Source: Sipunculus nudus
Lineage: Eukaryota; Annelida; Sipuncula; Golfingiida; Sipunculidae
Length of the DNA stretch: 64,000 bases
Assembly (NCBI GenBank): GCA_026874595.1
Contig: CM049306.1
Location: 18,283,019-18,347,018 of the forward strand
Direction of reading: 5' to 3'
The notes under the pieces were generated by a model. The model searched no databases. It was not told where the DNA came from and saw only the letters and a list, made by a program, of their open reading frames with translations. A program made the translations under genes and the position numbers. Position 1 is the stretch's first letter, and each line of letters starts with the position of its first letter. Shown piece after piece: positions 1 to 13,683 of the stretch.

Positions 1-1060
1 TTTTAGTGTGGATCCGCCATATTATCCGGGTCCAGGAACGTCATCAATAAATATTCACAAATGTACAGTCACTTTTGTACGAATGAACCTGGGAATATGG
101 ACCGAACAGGTTAATGAAAACACGGGTTTGGAGAACTTCTGCACGACTGAAACTGTGAGTATGGGCCGAATAAGGGAAGGCAAACATGTTTTAGGGAGCA
201 TACTACATATAAGGACCACCCACATAGGGGAGGCTTGCATTCCTTAGAATGCAGATTTCTAGTTTCATTTGCATTTGAAATAGTTCGGGGATGGAAGTGG
301 GGGCGGGGGGGGGGGGGGGGCGTGGTTGTTACAACATGAGGCTGAACCCTGACTCTTTTTTTCCAAATTTATTGTTATTAGGATAAATAATTCTGAAGTC
401 ACCAATGTACTATTTTTGTTATTCTTAGAGTGTGCAGAACTCTTGAATAGTACAATGGCTAGTGACTGGACATGTGGAATCGTACTCCCAGCCAAGTATG
501 GTTTATCATTGTTATGTCTGATATATTCAAGTTCATGTTTATACCCAGTTCATGTTTGTACTCCTATTAGTGTTGGAGCAGATATTTTTAGAAGCAAGTG
601 GCTGGTCCTTTCTCAAGAGGGCCTGGTGGTAATATTACTTAATTTGTTTGATTTTGAGCATTATCCCAGTTATACAATTGTTTTAATGGAGACCGACATA
701 CTTTCTGAACCTAACTTTATGTGTATGATTTATTTCATATAAGTATTTCGAAAAGATTAAGAACGTCAGTATATATTCCTTGAAAAAATCACAAAATAAA
801 ATGTAATAAATATATACTAATGTAATAAATATATACTATATGTTCTCTATCAGAGTATGTCATATTTAGTTTGGGATCACTTTCTTTTTCCCTTTCAGCA
901 CAAACAAATATCTTGAAATCTCTAGGAATTTCTAGAAGCCTCTAAATAACTTATTTCGCCGAGCTGAGTATAGAAAATGAGCTACTATTTTCATGTGCTT
1001 TGTAAAGTTATATTTAATATTCCACATTTAGGTCTGGATTGTTAAAAATATCCCTTAACA
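1..1060. other. No gene seen
   Basis: AT-rich with a G run at 307-321. A GTGAGT donor after 154 follows a short open frame, but the region contains diverged direct repeats (GGAATATGGACCGAA / GAGTATGGGCCGAAT). Nothing firm. Confidence 0.6.
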
Positions 1061-1062
1061 CG

Positions 1063-1160
1063 GATTTTATTTTATTTTCATTTATATATTTATATATCTT
1101 TATTCAGAGTGGCTTGTTCAGAATATACTGATCTTCCACAAGGCCCTGATAGTAAGTGAA
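1063..1160 (-). mobile_element. 3' end of the same LINE family
   Basis: The plus-strand reading 'CAGAGTGGCTTGTTCAG ... CAAGGCCCTG' preceded by TTTTATTTTATTTTC is clearly related to 25,975-26,050. It is a 5'-truncated copy holding only the 3' UTR tail. Confidence 0.6.
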
Positions 1161-1375
1161 ATTTCGTACATATATAAACAAATAACATGACAGTATTATA
1201 TATCATGCGAGTAAATATAAATGTATAGGATTTCGTATATTGTTAGTTCCTGCACTAGTATGACTGTTATTAAGAGTTTTTTAAAGAATATTATTCAGGA
1301 ATTCGTAAGGTACACATTAATCCCCCACTAGGTATGTTTGTCTTGGTGTGGATTCAAATAAAAAATATCAGTAGC

Positions 1376-1784
1376 GGATTCGATGACTGACTGATTGTTG
1401 GAGATATCATGTGGACAGGCACTTGATGATTGATTACTCGTTGGAGTTATTATGTGGACAAACCCTCAATGATTGGTTACTTGTTGGAGATATTATGTGG
1501 ATAAACCCTCGATGATTGAATAATTGTTGAATTATTGTGTGGACAAACACTCGATGCATGATTGAGTAATCGTTAGGGATATTGTTTGGACAAGTACTCG
1601 ATGTTTGATTAATTGTTGGAGATATTGTGTGGACATACCTTCGATGATTGATTAATCGTTGGAGATATTGTGTGGACAAAAACTCGATGATTGAGTAATT
1701 GCCGAGGTATTGTGGGGACAAACTCTCGATAATTTAATAAGTGTTGGAAATATTGTGTGGACAAACATTCGATGGTTGAATAAG
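1376..1784. repeat. 43-bp minisatellite, about nine units
   Basis: Tandem units beginning GGAGATATTGTGTGGACAAA and ending TGATTAATTGTT, most of them 43 bp. Unit starts are near 1400, 1443, 1486 and onward; the last is partial. Units differ at many sites, so the array is old. Its non-multiple-of-3 period rotates the reading frame, and the Asn/His-rich frames on the minus strand are by-products. Confidence 0.9.
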
Positions 1785-1789
1785 ACTAT

Positions 1790-3370
1790 CACAGAAACCA
1801 GGACGTCTGGAAGGGGTACAGAAATTTGTGACTTCATATACAAAGTTTATATCAGCATTTAGAGCTAACTGAATTTAAATATGAAAGCAAACGCATGGGT
1901 GAACTATAACCGAAAACCTGGAATATCCAGTATAATGTGTTTTAAATAAAGATATTTATATTTCACACAGACATGGACTTTAGTTCTAAAAGACTCTGAC
2001 TCGCAGGCGATGTACTTGGACTCGAACCTAACAGACTCGAACTTTGACTCGAATGATTGAGACTCGGTCTTTCACTTGACTTGGATAGTGTGGACACGAC
2101 TACAACACCAGTGGTCAAAACCACACATACCCTTTAACAAGCAGCCCACGGGAATGACTGTAACACTCAGCACCTTAGCTGTATAGTAGAGCTGGCTGCA
2201 CATGATAGGATTATGAGGGTCCTTCTCGTTTATTGTCAGACTTGTTTGTGACTTTCTGGGGGTCACAAGGTGGCATCAATTCAGAACAAAGCCGTATTGA
2301 CAAATAGAGACAGCTTGTTTATGCTGAAGTGCCTGGGACCCTGATGAAACTGATGTCACCACAGCAAAGCCAGGTTCAGCCAGGTTCAAAGACGACCTGT
2401 TGGCATGTTATCACCGCTTGTCTGTCACCTGAGCACCGTCATCAGAAGCACAATCCACGTGCCTGGGACCAAGTGACCACATCATAACAACAGGAATAGA
2501 AACCACTTAAATTCATTTTTCATCAGAGTCCCAAACGCGATACACAATCTGATAACGGACTGCGGAACTCCACATCCAGCACCAGAAGAACCCGTACACC
2601 CCAGCATGTACACGTGATCTCAAAGCGAGATGTGGGTTATGTGATATTGTACGAACAAGTGTCATATTACCGGGGAGGTTTTGATATATTATACCTTTAT
2701 TTTGTAACCTTTTGTATACTAAACACTAAGAAAAGTATAACAAAAACCACACAGGAACGTACACTCACACAAACATATATAGCCACTGCAGCACGCATAG
2801 CCACTATGTATACAGCAACAAGAACAGGCATACAGCAACAGGGACGAATTCAAGACACACGAACACATACATATACGCACATATAGAGACAAAAAAAGCA
2901 AAAACATGTAGCAACACAGTTTCAGCAATCACTGGTGTGAGGGACATGTTCGAATGAACACTCACACATTCCTTCACACATGCACGAGGCCATAATTTCG
3001 GGAGGAAGACATTATAACATACATAAAGACACAAACAAAGACGCACACGGATTTGATAATATAAATGTGATAAATGTAATCATATCTTATAATACTGCAT
3101 TTTAAAAAGGATCGTGTCGGACTAGCCTTTGCTTGCATTTGTCTGTATGACGTCATGTTTGACATATGTGCATCATGGTGTCTGATGAGAATTATCACTT
3201 TTGTGTCACCCCAGGTATGATAAGAGCTGGATATTAAACCGAACATTGAGTGACACAGAAACTCGATTTAGATGGCGTCATCAAGACAGACGTTAATCTC
3301 GTTTAAATCGCTGTAACATTGAACATCCTAATTCCTGTTCATGTACATATAACATATAATTCTGAAAAAA
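1790..3370. other. No gene seen
   Basis: Contains about six GACTCG motifs at 1,995-2,080 and a repeated GTGCCTGGGACC near 2,329 and 2,460. An A/C-rich stretch lies at 2,750-3,050. Frames here are short and compositionally biased. Confidence 0.6.
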
Positions 3371-3372
3371 AA

Positions 3373-3411
3373 TTGTCGATAAAATTCCTAGCGCATCTTG
3401 TTAACTTGAGT

Positions 3412-3482
<71 letters not shown>
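3373..3482. repeat. Dispersed repeat with (CT)n(CA)n tail, copy 1
   Basis: A unique part TTGTCGATAAAATTCC-t-AGCGCA..CTTGTTAACTT is followed by about 25 CT units, then about 10 CA units. The same unique part recurs at 21,258 before a CT tract, so the microsatellite belongs to the repeat. Confidence 0.7.
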
Positions 3483-3483
<1 letters not shown>

Positions 3484-3489
3484 TGCACA

Positions 3490-4930
3490 TTCTCCGTCTG
3501 CCGATTAATTTTCTTTAGATGGGTTGGCTTATACGGATAAATGGCAACGTGAAGTATTTTTACTCTTAAATGACTACTTTAGTTATCTAAATTATTCTTT
3601 GAATTAAATTAATCATTTCACAGGTCTAGGACAATCACTAACATGTCATATCTGAATAAAAAATGGTATTTCTGCTTACCCAAATGCTACATTTGTGATA
3701 TACTGATATTAAAACCAATTTGCTTTATTAGTTATAATATACATGTTTTTCAAATATGAATTTTGTACCGGGAAATCTGTTTAGGAATGTGTTAATCAAT
3801 GTAAATTTCTTGTAAATTTGATGAAGAAAGATAGCTTTCTCTTACGGGACATTAACCGAAATTTAATATCCTGCTTACGTCATCATGTAATGCGGGTATA
3901 TGAAGAATCAAAAGGTGTGATAATAAAACAATGTGCAAGAGATGATCCACATCATAATGATGTATCCCAACGTAGTTTCTTCGCGGGGGCTGTTCCGAAA
4001 TGCTAGATAAATGCCAGTATTTTACCTGGCGCGGTTCAGTCGGAGAAAGATATTTAGGAACTTACATGTACTAGTATAATTATCCCAGGCCCGACGCCTG
4101 AAATTTAATAAGGGACGTTAGATAAACAATTCTTGCGGTTTGACTTATATTCGGCCTCGCACAAAGAGAGTTATTTCGTTGAAGAGTTGAATGAAGCGAG
4201 CTGAAACTTGGATCATAAATCAATGTCATATATAGTGTTTCATTGTTACTGCCTGGCAAAGAACAGATAAAATTTCAATGACCGGAATATTGGCAAGGAT
4301 CAAGTGAAAAAATGGGGGCACATTGTAGAGTTATAAACATGTGATCACAAAAAAATGTACTTCCACATGACTGTGTTACTCTCGGGGACTGATTCTATGT
4401 TAATAATAGCGTCAAGCGATATGCCTTAACGATGTGCCGCAATATATAGTACTTCAGCCAGACCCAAAAATTTGGATCATCGGTACCATTTTGGTGACAA
4501 AGTTTCACCATGTGTGCTTGATAGGTATACATGTGTAGAAATGCCTGATAGCAGAATGAAAGTGGTAGCTTTCAGTGAATAATTGGATGTTTTATGTCGG
4601 ATGACGTATATATTTTTTTTCATCTCAAGGACACCTACTTCAGAGTGGTTATAAGCCCCATACTACTAAATATGCGTAACGTATCCAGTCAAATTTGGTC
4701 TCAAATGATAGCTTAAACCATACGCCTCAGTATGACATGCCATTTATGGCCACTGGGTGTATATAAAGCTTAAGTAACACATTCTTATAGTAACACTCAC
4801 TCCTAAGAAAAACGACACAGGAGTGGTTATATAAATAAATTTACTTCATACAACTTTATATGCCAAACTTATATCAAGCAAAATAATCTTTTTAACTCTA
4901 GGTAAACACCTACAGTTAAACTTTCTTATA
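3490..4930. other. No gene seen
   Basis: AT-rich sequence without repeats that I recognise. Isolated GTAAG steps on the minus strand near 3,679 and 3,880 lack convincing exons. Confidence 0.6.
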
Positions 4931-4936
4931 CCCCCA

Positions 4937-5126
4937 CAGGGGCAGATCCAGCTTTTAAAATGGAGGGGCCCACGCCAGGACTGATGGCAAAGTTGTAAAA
5001 TAGGTCCAAAGGTCCGAAAAAAAGGAGGGGGGGGGGGGTTACAGGACACAAAACTTTGACTTAAACCTTTAAAAAGGTTGTGGCGACTGAAAGGGGGGGG
5101 GGGGGGGGAGCCCGCTTCTGCCTCTC
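4937..5126. mobile_element. Short MITE-like element with G-rich arms
   Basis: Starts CAGGGGCAGATCCAGC and ends CCCGCTTCTGCCTCT, the inverse of the start with changes. Contains two long G runs. Related to the element at 54,493-54,690, whose ends are nearly the same. A minus-strand open frame across it is not a gene. Confidence 0.5.
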
Positions 5127-5178
5127 CATATATAGAATACGTCAACAGATATAACGTTATGTCGGTAACCGAAAACAG

Positions 5179-5246
5179 CAGGACCTGCCGCAACTGTCAT
5201 CACCAAGTTCCGTGGTAATATTGATCACTGGACTGGTATTTTGTTT
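5179..5246 (+). CDS. Possible upstream exon of the 11-13.7 kb gene
   Basis: One frame encodes a protein-like stretch ending 'KFRGNIDHWTGILF' before a GTAAGC donor in phase 0, matching the phase of the exon at 11064. The acceptor side is poor (CGAAAACAG, no pyrimidine tract), and the exon lies just after a MITE. It may be chance; it is recorded because the phase fits and the residues look coding. Confidence 0.2.
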
Positions 5247-5249
5247 GTA

Positions 5250-8200
5250 AGCTATAGGTTGTCATAACTTGTGCAAGCAAAAAATATAACTCATTTCATT
5301 CCATGGCTTATTCACTGGAGATGATCAAAAGATGACTAAATAAGTATGAGTTGTGCTGAATTATTATAAGATTCGTCTCTACTCTATTTTAACTTTGCTC
5401 ATCACAAGTGTTTGTATTCATAATGTTATGACCAATACCCAGCATATTGGTCCCATGAATGGTATGTCAGTGTTAGTTGCAATTATCGTCACTTATGTTA
5501 ACTTGAGTCAAAATGATCTTTTTCAGTTCTTCCTACTCTAGTTAGGAAATAAAAAGTTTTTGTTAGGGATAGCGTAAACTTACATTCGCTTATTGTTGTA
5601 TTTCAATTTTTATTTTACCTACGATTTGTAATGTGCTTTACCAAACACTGATCATGAGACTTTTACGAGTATATAAATTACAGATGGAACCATTTATGTT
5701 TACCTATCTTCTGCGAGCAAAACCGGTACATTTCCAGTTTTTTTCTGAATTGTAAGAAAAAATAAATCTATATATAGCTTACCGATTATAATGGACTAGA
5801 GCTGAAATGGTATTTCTTAGTTTCACTCTCTGTAGTTCTATCATTATTCGCAATTATGAACAATGCAAAAAGTAAGACTTGTTTTTTTTTTCTTTTTGTG
5901 ATGACAGACTGCAATTATCAGTGAGATATATATCAAGGCACAATTCGTAATCGCTAGACCTGGGATGTTCAGACGTTGTGTATACAGGTTCTCTTAAACT
6001 CTCCTTAGTCGATAAGAATTAGATCCCTGACCAATATTAGATTTAGCTGAGCATTATGACCAGCGGGGCACTTAGTAAAGTTTAACATTTAAAATCAACA
6101 GAAGAGGTAACAGGTTATTATGTATCTAAGATCAAGAATTTGTTTACTTATGTAAACATGTACTTATGTTCAGCGTGAACGTTCGCTGTGTGATAAAGAC
6201 TCTTTAAAGAATTGTTTGTTATATTATTTCCCCACTAGGTCCTTGTGTATTTTAAACTTTCATATTCCAAAATAAAACTAAGTAATATCCAATGTTAGTT
6301 TAAAGGGAAAATAAGCAATATCAGTTTATAAGTTCATAATCATATAAATATGCTATCGCTTTCTGACAGAAAAATATCAAATCTGATGAGTTCTGTTTTG
6401 CATGGTTGGAAAGATAACACCGAGTGGAATATGAAAATCATTTCGTCATTTTTATTTTGGATAATCACCGGGGCTTTTATAAGTCTATTATATCTTATGG
6501 TTATTTCAAGCCTTACTGTCTTCCCAAATCAAATCATAAGAAAGTTAGCACTTGCAAGGAATTAAAATACAAAATCACCAGGAGAATGACAAATCAGTTA
6601 CTTTCATGTTTATTATCATGTGTGTTTCTACTGAAATGTTTAAATAAAAAGTAAATAATGTAAAAACAAAATTGTTTTAGAATATGTATCTACATTGTGT
6701 GATCTTGCAGTAACAATTATATCCTACTAAGCGAGAGATGATATTCTCTTAAGGGCAAAACCAAAAACCCCATTGATATTATAATTGTTCTGCCAGTACA
6801 ACAGTCAATGATTAATATGATCTCCCTCAAACCTGGGGAATAACAGGGACACTTGTTGTTTTGACTGTTCATTGAAAAATTGCATTTTAAAGATTAAAAC
6901 AAAATGATCTTAATGGCACTCTCTGGTGCAATTACATAGCCCAAGGCGAACCATGTATGTCTTCCAATCCGGTAAAGTTAGTTATAACTGAATTGCTAGG
7001 GTTTTGTTTGAAACATAATCCCTGAACTCCTGAGTCAAAGCAGGTTAGAAATAAATTAGATTTGTTCAACTTCACAACTGATTTTATTAATTTGGGCTTA
7101 TCACTTGCATTTACTGGACTTTGTTTTAACATCAAACAACAGGATGAGTTATTGCACTTGCTGGCTATATAGCAAACTGGTATATATTCTCGTTAAAACA
7201 TTGTTTGCCCCACGATTCAAATAAACATCTGGTTTCCGTTATAGAAAATAATATTTATTTAGAAATCTCTTTCCTGTCAGAAATGTTAACAGTATAAAAC
7301 ATGGGCAACTCGGAATGAATAACTTACCGCTCTGCTTCACAATTAGTCCTGACACAAAGGCAAACTGCAAAATCGATCTTTTATTTATGGTGCCACCCAA
7401 GCAAAATGTTGTAGGTACATTTACTGCTCTTGCCTTGATTTTATATGTTAATTTTGTTGGAAATATTTACATGGAAATATTTCAGCAGACAACATAGCCC
7501 TGTCTCAGCCAAATGCTCTTTTATATTTCGTGTAAGAAAGCGAATTTGGCCGGAAGTGCAGATACGGCGGCCTAGTTTGTACGATATCACAAGTGACCTA
7601 GGCACCAATATAACAAAAAAAAATACAAATAAAAACATACTGCTTAAAATGACTTGTCGCCCTTTTCTTTTTTTTCAACCGGAGACATGCAAAAAAAAAC
7701 ATATATTCAAACAAATAGCCGAGTACCCGTGCCTGCATACATGTCATGTGTGATATTCGGCTTGCGACATCCGAGTTTAAGTCTATACATCGGCCCCCGA
7801 TAGCAGCCACGTGGAATATATGGGAGGATTAACCAATCAGGATTCAATAAGTGCGTTGGTACGCGACACAAAAGTACTCAAAAACATCAACCAGGCATTA
7901 ATTTTTTTCTGCGAACAGTTGGTGGCTATGGAACATGTATACCGGCTAACTGAAGAACGGAATAACACCTTTCTGTGACCACGCTCAAATCCACAAATTG
8001 TAATTGGGTGCCAGACATGTTTTTTTTTCAGCTAAAAGACTTCAGAATTTATTAACAACTTTTTAAAACCAAACTGGTCACGGTTTGTCTTATCAGAAAT
8101 ACACCCAGTGTTTTTTAACTTGTTTTAAAACAGGCATTATATAAGATGTTATAACTAAACAATATTTATATATAACTGTTTCTCGCAAAATTGCAATTTC

Positions 8201-11060
8201 GGTGCAAGTACATTTCAAAACAGGCTGATATTTTACAGAAAGCTATATCATTGATAGCAATTGTCACCTGTTTGGTACCGATGAACTCTCTGGCTGGTGT
8301 ACTAATACATGTTACGGTGTCTCGGGTGATTATAAAAGGTTCGATATATATCATATTTCAATATGTGCTAAAGAAAAAGTTATATGTTATCTTAAACACT
8401 GATGTTGTCTTTTTGTTACCGAAGGTATCAAAATCTCGATTTTTTTGCGAAAGGAGAGCAAAAATTAAACCTTCGTGAGTAAGAGGTCCCGTCAAACTTG
8501 ACAAGTAAAAAGTCAACATTATGAATAAAAGTAGATCGTGTATGTCCAAAGATTATAAATTATACCAGATATAATTAATGAACAATATTTTGGTTATGAA
8601 TTCTGTGCATATAAAGTCTATACAATTATTTCACGTAATAATCGTTATACTCTGTGTATAGGTCTTTTTTTGTGTCAGATCGCTAAAACGGAACCCTCGC
8701 GAAACAATGAAAAGGTGAAAATCGCGAAAATTTAACCTCGCGAATATGAAGTCAACCACAATATATGCCCGTCTTAAAGGCACCGAGCTCCCCTCAGCAC
8801 ACCACAAGCTATATGGTAAAGACAAATAAGTCGAAGTTTGACATTTAAATCGTGCACATAATAATTTCATTTTCACGATTCCATGCAAATAACAAATTAC
8901 TTAATGCGATGAAATTTCAATGACCAATATATATGAAATATACAAAAGAAATGTGTATACATGTTTTTATTTGTTTTCTTAACTTGTCAAAAGTACAATT
9001 CAAGGGAGTAAGATTAATATAGTTGGAATAATCGATTGGAAAATTTATCGGTGACGAGGTAGAGGTGGGGTGAATCTCTGCCAGGAACCGGTTCCACACT
9101 GGTAGAATAAAAGGAACTATCGTTTATGGTTGTACATAGTCGTACAAGTCATGTTGACTTAGCGTCAACGAATTCACGTTCGGCTCTACAAATAATATAC
9201 ATACATTAAAGCCATGCCACCATCTATCACAGGTGGCTCTAATAGACAGGGCAAACAGTGTAAAACATACCTTAGATAACGCAAACAAGCATTTATCATA
9301 CTAATATGAACAAATAATAATTACACCGTCTCTGACATACTCTCATACACACAAGGGGCCCGTTACAGGAATACCCTAGGTCCATATCCTTTATCGGTGT
9401 CTGAGCTGGACAGAATAGAATAAAAAACAGCTCCTGTTGTACGATAAATCCTACAATAAATAAATAAATGTAAAGATAAATAAATTAAAACAGTATTGAA
9501 GTTTATATTCCGGGAAGGCCCGATTTATAACATATAAATGTCCGTATCTCAAGTTATTTTTGACACATGAACAACTGATTATATAATAGATTTCGTTTGA
9601 TACATATGCCCGATTGTTTTAGAAATAAGCGTTAAACTTAAGTAACTGAACAGCACCTTGTACTTTATAATTTATTTTGGTTTTGTAATATGAGGATATA
9701 GTATTACTTATTTGCTTTCTAGCCATAAGGCTACTCCAAGAAGGTTCTCTGTACTCATGTTGTACATTTGTAACTTTAAAAATCAAACTAATTTAACATT
9801 AAGAGCGAAATGCAAATACCAACAAAACTAATCTGAATGAGAGAGAAAAAATCAGGATGCATCCATAGTCTGTGTGGTTCCTTGCAGGACCACCAAGGGT
9901 TTGAATTCAGAACGCGGTTAACTCACTCTGGACATGGTATAAATATTCAGAAATGCTCCCTTCGACCCTTGAGGCTTGACCAACCTAGACAAGGTAATGG
10001 TCAGGCAACAAGTATAGTCACGTGTCAAGCACTATCGGTCTGACATAGGCCATCAATATTCACTCCACATTATCTCTAGTAAATCTGGTTGTTTTCATGA
10101 TATCATCAGGATTTATGGATGGGATCAAATTGAGTTAAAGGAGGGCATTAGCCACGAAACGGTTATTATTTTTTAAATGATCTTGATAGAGATGGAAATG
10201 TGTCGGATCTTTTGCTCATTGTCTGTTTGTCAGTTTTTTTTACCATGTCAACAACTGGTACTGGTTCGACACCTTGTGGGGGAATTTTTTATTATTGTTT
10301 CCGAGGCGATACATATAAATCAAAACATAGCTTGCGGAGGTACGGACTGTCTGGGTGGTGTAGGTCTGGCTTAATCCTTATTATAGTATGTATTATACAA
10401 ATATATGAAGAAATATCTCAAGAACACAGATTACCTTTACCGACTAAGTAGATTTAACTGAAATTGATACTGCTTAAACCTGTGCACTTGTTTTCCGTAC
10501 ACATTGTGGTGTGGGCTAACCACAACAACGTCCACGTGTACGGAATCTGTGCCACGCAAACCCTGAGTAAACAAACATGCATTTTCCTGATCAGATATTT
10601 CACTGTTTGGTTATCGGACAGTACTGGGTCATATGCACATCCTTCCTCTTGCCCAAGAATCAAAACCCGGAGGTCCGTCACTGGAATCCGTTTACTTGAT
10701 GGGAACAATAAAAATTACTATCCGCATGTGATTAACTCTGCAATAACAATGACACACTAAAGATGTAGCTTTAATTACCAAAGGTTGTCATATGTAAACA
10801 TAAAACAAGATTAACGGAGCCTTGGCTTCAATAAGTTAATAGAAGAGGCAGCACAATGTCAACCCATTAACAATAGTGGAGCAGTTATTTATAAAAATGA
10901 TAATATACATCACACTGAACGGCGTTTACAAACAGTGATAACACAAAGTATATATCAACATGTGAAATTATCAAATTGTGCGTGTGTGTGTTCATTTTGT
11001 ATCTTATTGCTCGATCAATTTACAGTAGTATACCTCATATGTTATTGATGACGTGTTAAA
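5250..11060. other. Long stretch without firm gene
   Basis: AT-rich. A 37-nt minus-strand exon-like piece (7,363-7,327, TTTTGCAG to GCG|GTAAGT) and a hairpin at 10,490-10,545 (TTCCGTACAC ... GTGTACGGAA) are the only marked items. If the gene ending at 13.7 kb starts upstream, this is its intron. Confidence 0.5.
8640..8760. repeat. Short CTCGCGAA-type repeats
   Basis: CTCGCGAA occurs twice, with ATCGCGAAAATTTAACC between the copies. A related CTTCGTGAG block lies at 8,470. Simple diverged short repeat. Confidence 0.4.
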
Positions 11061-11063
11061 CAG

Positions 11064-11726
11064 ACTTTCTTTATCAATCATAATACTGCACCTCACCCAA
11101 GGAAAGCAAAATCAACAAACGCTGTAAGTAGGGTCTGGGCTACTCTGATTATCACATGGTAACAACGTAGAAATCGCCAAAGCCAATATGCAGCCTCACT
11201 CTACAGAGCTGGCCTCTTGAGATCCAGACATGTTTCTTCTGAACTTCATTCTGGATCTCTAGCTTTTCTGCATGTATTAATTATCCCTATAATATATTTA
11301 ATAGTATATCAGCGATCCATCTAGTTACCATTCCATTTTGAACTGCGTTATAATGGTTTTACTCAAATGTTACTGCAGGAAACCGTCCAAACCACAGCTT
11401 TTTTATCACTAAGACTTTTGTTGCAGTCCAGGTCGTTATATCATCAATAACAGAAATGTCTAAAGATAAATAAAATTGAAATGTAAATACCTCCTAACCA
11501 GAGTACAGCTTTATTAAATTTTGACAAGTTAAATTTTTGCATCTCATGGTACTTCTAATATTTAGATCCTCTGTCACAATATCGCCAGATGACTACAGTT
11601 TTAACGCAGTATTTACAAAGAAACTTATCAAAGACATAGAAAGATATTAAACATAGGAGGGTGGTCAAAATTCCAAATGACATAATTTTATAAATCTGGA
11701 ATCAGATATACGCGTGAAGAATAATT

Positions 11727-11769
<43 letters not shown>

Positions 11770-11904
11770 TTATATATATATATATAATCAGTGCTACTAT
11801 AAGGAGCTGTAATGTTTTAATACAGTTTAGGTCTTTAACCTACATTTATTTTACAACTTTGTTTCGGAAGGACCTCACATCTTTACTTCCTCGCTCATTG
11901 GAAA

Positions 11905-11967
<63 letters not shown>

Positions 11968-13683
11968 GCAATAACACCAAGCTTGCACATAGTACTTTGT
12001 CAATACCTTCTTATAGGCATTTTATAATAATTTAAAATATTTTATTTAAAGTACACTGTACATTAATGGAAAAATTATTTTTTAATCCTTTTCAAAATAT
12101 TTTAAGATTACAGTTAGGTGTGTTTTCATAACCATTAATGCAGATCTACACTGTATATAAAATGTGTCCCTTGCAAATATGCATATACAAGAATAAGCAT
12201 TGTGTTTTTTTCTGTTGAACATGTTTCTGTAATGAACTGCCTTAGTTTATCTGGATCTTATCATTCCTGCTTGGCAGTGTGTTTACCGATGTGATAAACA
12301 TGTCAGTTTGGAACAGGAAATTCATATTTAGCTGTTGATGGACTGCGTTTCACCAGATCCCGTCTCAGACTGCGTCGTCTTGTATGATATTCCACGAACT
12401 GTCGTATTGGCTGTCGCTTGCTTACTGGGATGACGAAAGTCGAGGCTTCCGGTTTGCGGTTTGAGACACTTGCAGCATGGCATGCATTTATAAACCGACT
12501 TCATGTATGCTACCCTGGAAGGTAGAAACCATATAAAACAGGTTAACATGATTATAATATTGAATAATGAACATCTATCATGGAAACATTCGAAGGAAAA
12601 CGAAATTGACTCTCACTTTAACACTCAATCTCTCTATGAATTTATAGTAATACATCAGGAACGGGAGGATTTTAAATATTCCAATAAGAACCGACTAACC
12701 ATGTAAAAATTTAGAAGTTAGGTTCTGAAAAGAAAACATAAGAAAGCATAAAAATGATTTAAAGGTCGCCCTTATTATTCAGGAACATCCACAGAACAAG
12801 AGAATCCCAGTTCCACCCCGTCTAGATTACCTAAAGTGGAAAATCGCGGCAAAACATAGAGTCAATAATTGTTCTTGGATCATGAATATTTTTTGTATTC
12901 TAGTGAAGCCCCTGAAGTTTACCTAGCCTATCTTTATGGGCAAAATGGAAAGTCAGCAGACGGTTCATTACATTCGAGAGACACGTTTGGCTGATTATTT
13001 GCGCTAAAATATTGTGTGGAGGCGGCGATGGTTCTAGGTGTTACATTGCAATGGCGGCTGCTTTACAAACCGGGTTATCATTAAAAGGGGTATCTGATAT
13101 CGCGGTATACTATCTAGTGACAGGCGCACGGGCTATTTTTTCTCTGAAAATAAGAGTGTAGTAACCAGAGATGATACATGTAAATATTATACATAAGTGA
13201 CACCAGTAACCCGTCATTATGATATATCCGTGTAATGTATGAGTATATTAATCGTGTCAAATAGTGACTAGTGATTGATTTTTTTCTTTTTTTTTTGGTG
13301 TAAAATTGAAATCATCTTCATTTTCATAAAACATAAAGCACTAACTAGTCTAATACAGTGGTTCTAATTTTGAAAGGATCATATACCTTGATGAGTCTGA
13401 TAGCAAAACATATTCAGGAACATTCGGAGAGCGCATTATCCCGGATACACCGGAAGAGGGTATCCTGGCGCCGACGGAAATGAGTGAGCAGGCGCTATTA
13501 AATTAGGTACATGGAGACTGTTTGATTAATGTTCTTTGCTCAATGGGTGATCGTCAGGGTTTATCGAGACTGTTCTGTGCAGCGCTCTCAGTCCACTTCA
13601 AGATCAAGCATGCTATAAAAAACTGGAACACATCTGAGGACGAGGGTCTTGATGAAACCACTGGGCAGGGCAAGGAGGTGTAG
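11064..13683 (+). CDS. 3' end of a multi-exon gene of unknown function, partly nested in the GPCR intron
   Basis: Proposed exons 11064..11123, 12783..12835, 13359..13483 and 13583..13683 (stop TAG). Donors are GCT|GTAAGT, AAA|GTGGAA (weak) and ATGA|GTGAGC; acceptors are AAACAG, TTATTATTCAG, CTAATACAG and TTCTGTGCAG. All three joins keep frame (phases 0, 2, 1), and AATAAA follows the stop by about 20 nt. The joined tail of about 112 residues is hydrophilic, with a basic first part, 'RIPVPPRLDYL', an acidic 'ERIIYLDESDS' region and a charged end 'NWNTSEDEGLDETTGQGKEV'. I do not recognise the family. Upstream exons are needed; 5179..5246 is a weak candidate that also ends in phase 0. The last three exons lie inside the minus-strand GPCR intron. 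Phase agreement over three joins plus the poly(A) signal argue for a real gene, but each exon is short. Confidence 0.45.
11729..11964. repeat. Two (TA)n tracts
   Basis: 11,729-11,787 (interrupted) and 11,907-11,964, 120 bp apart. They lie downstream of the GPCR poly(A) signal on the minus strand. Confidence 0.9.
12042..12047 (-). terminator. Candidate poly(A) signal of the GPCR gene
   Basis: AATAAA on the minus strand about 280 nt downstream of the GPCR stop codon, in AT-rich sequence. It is the first clear AATAAA found after that stop, giving a 3' UTR of ordinary length. Such hexamers are frequent in this AT-rich window, so the assignment rests on position. Confidence 0.4.
12328..12514 (-). 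CDS. GPCR exon carrying helix 8 and C-terminal tail
   Basis: Begins after acceptor CTTCCAG (12515) and encodes 61 residues after the split Arg, ending in TAA at 12330-12328. The start 'VAYMKSVYKCMPCCKCLK' continues the FRxxF-type helix 8 expected directly after TM7, which is the main reason to pair it with 17045..17979. The rest is a Ser/Thr-rich tail, typical of receptor-kinase and arrestin targets. The exon is short and has no hydrophobic stretch beyond helix 8. Confidence 0.8.

Noticed and set aside
1434-1843. Minus-strand open frames rich in Asn, His and Ile
   Set aside because: They are translations of the 43-bp minisatellite and shift frame with the unit length.
7327-7363. Minus-strand exon-like piece (TTTTGCAG to GTAAGT)
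   Set aside because: Only 37 nt and open in two frames; expected by chance.
9837-10043. 68-codon frame with a tRNA B-box-like GGGTTTGAATTC
   Set aside because: Neither protein features nor a matching A box; no second copy noticed.
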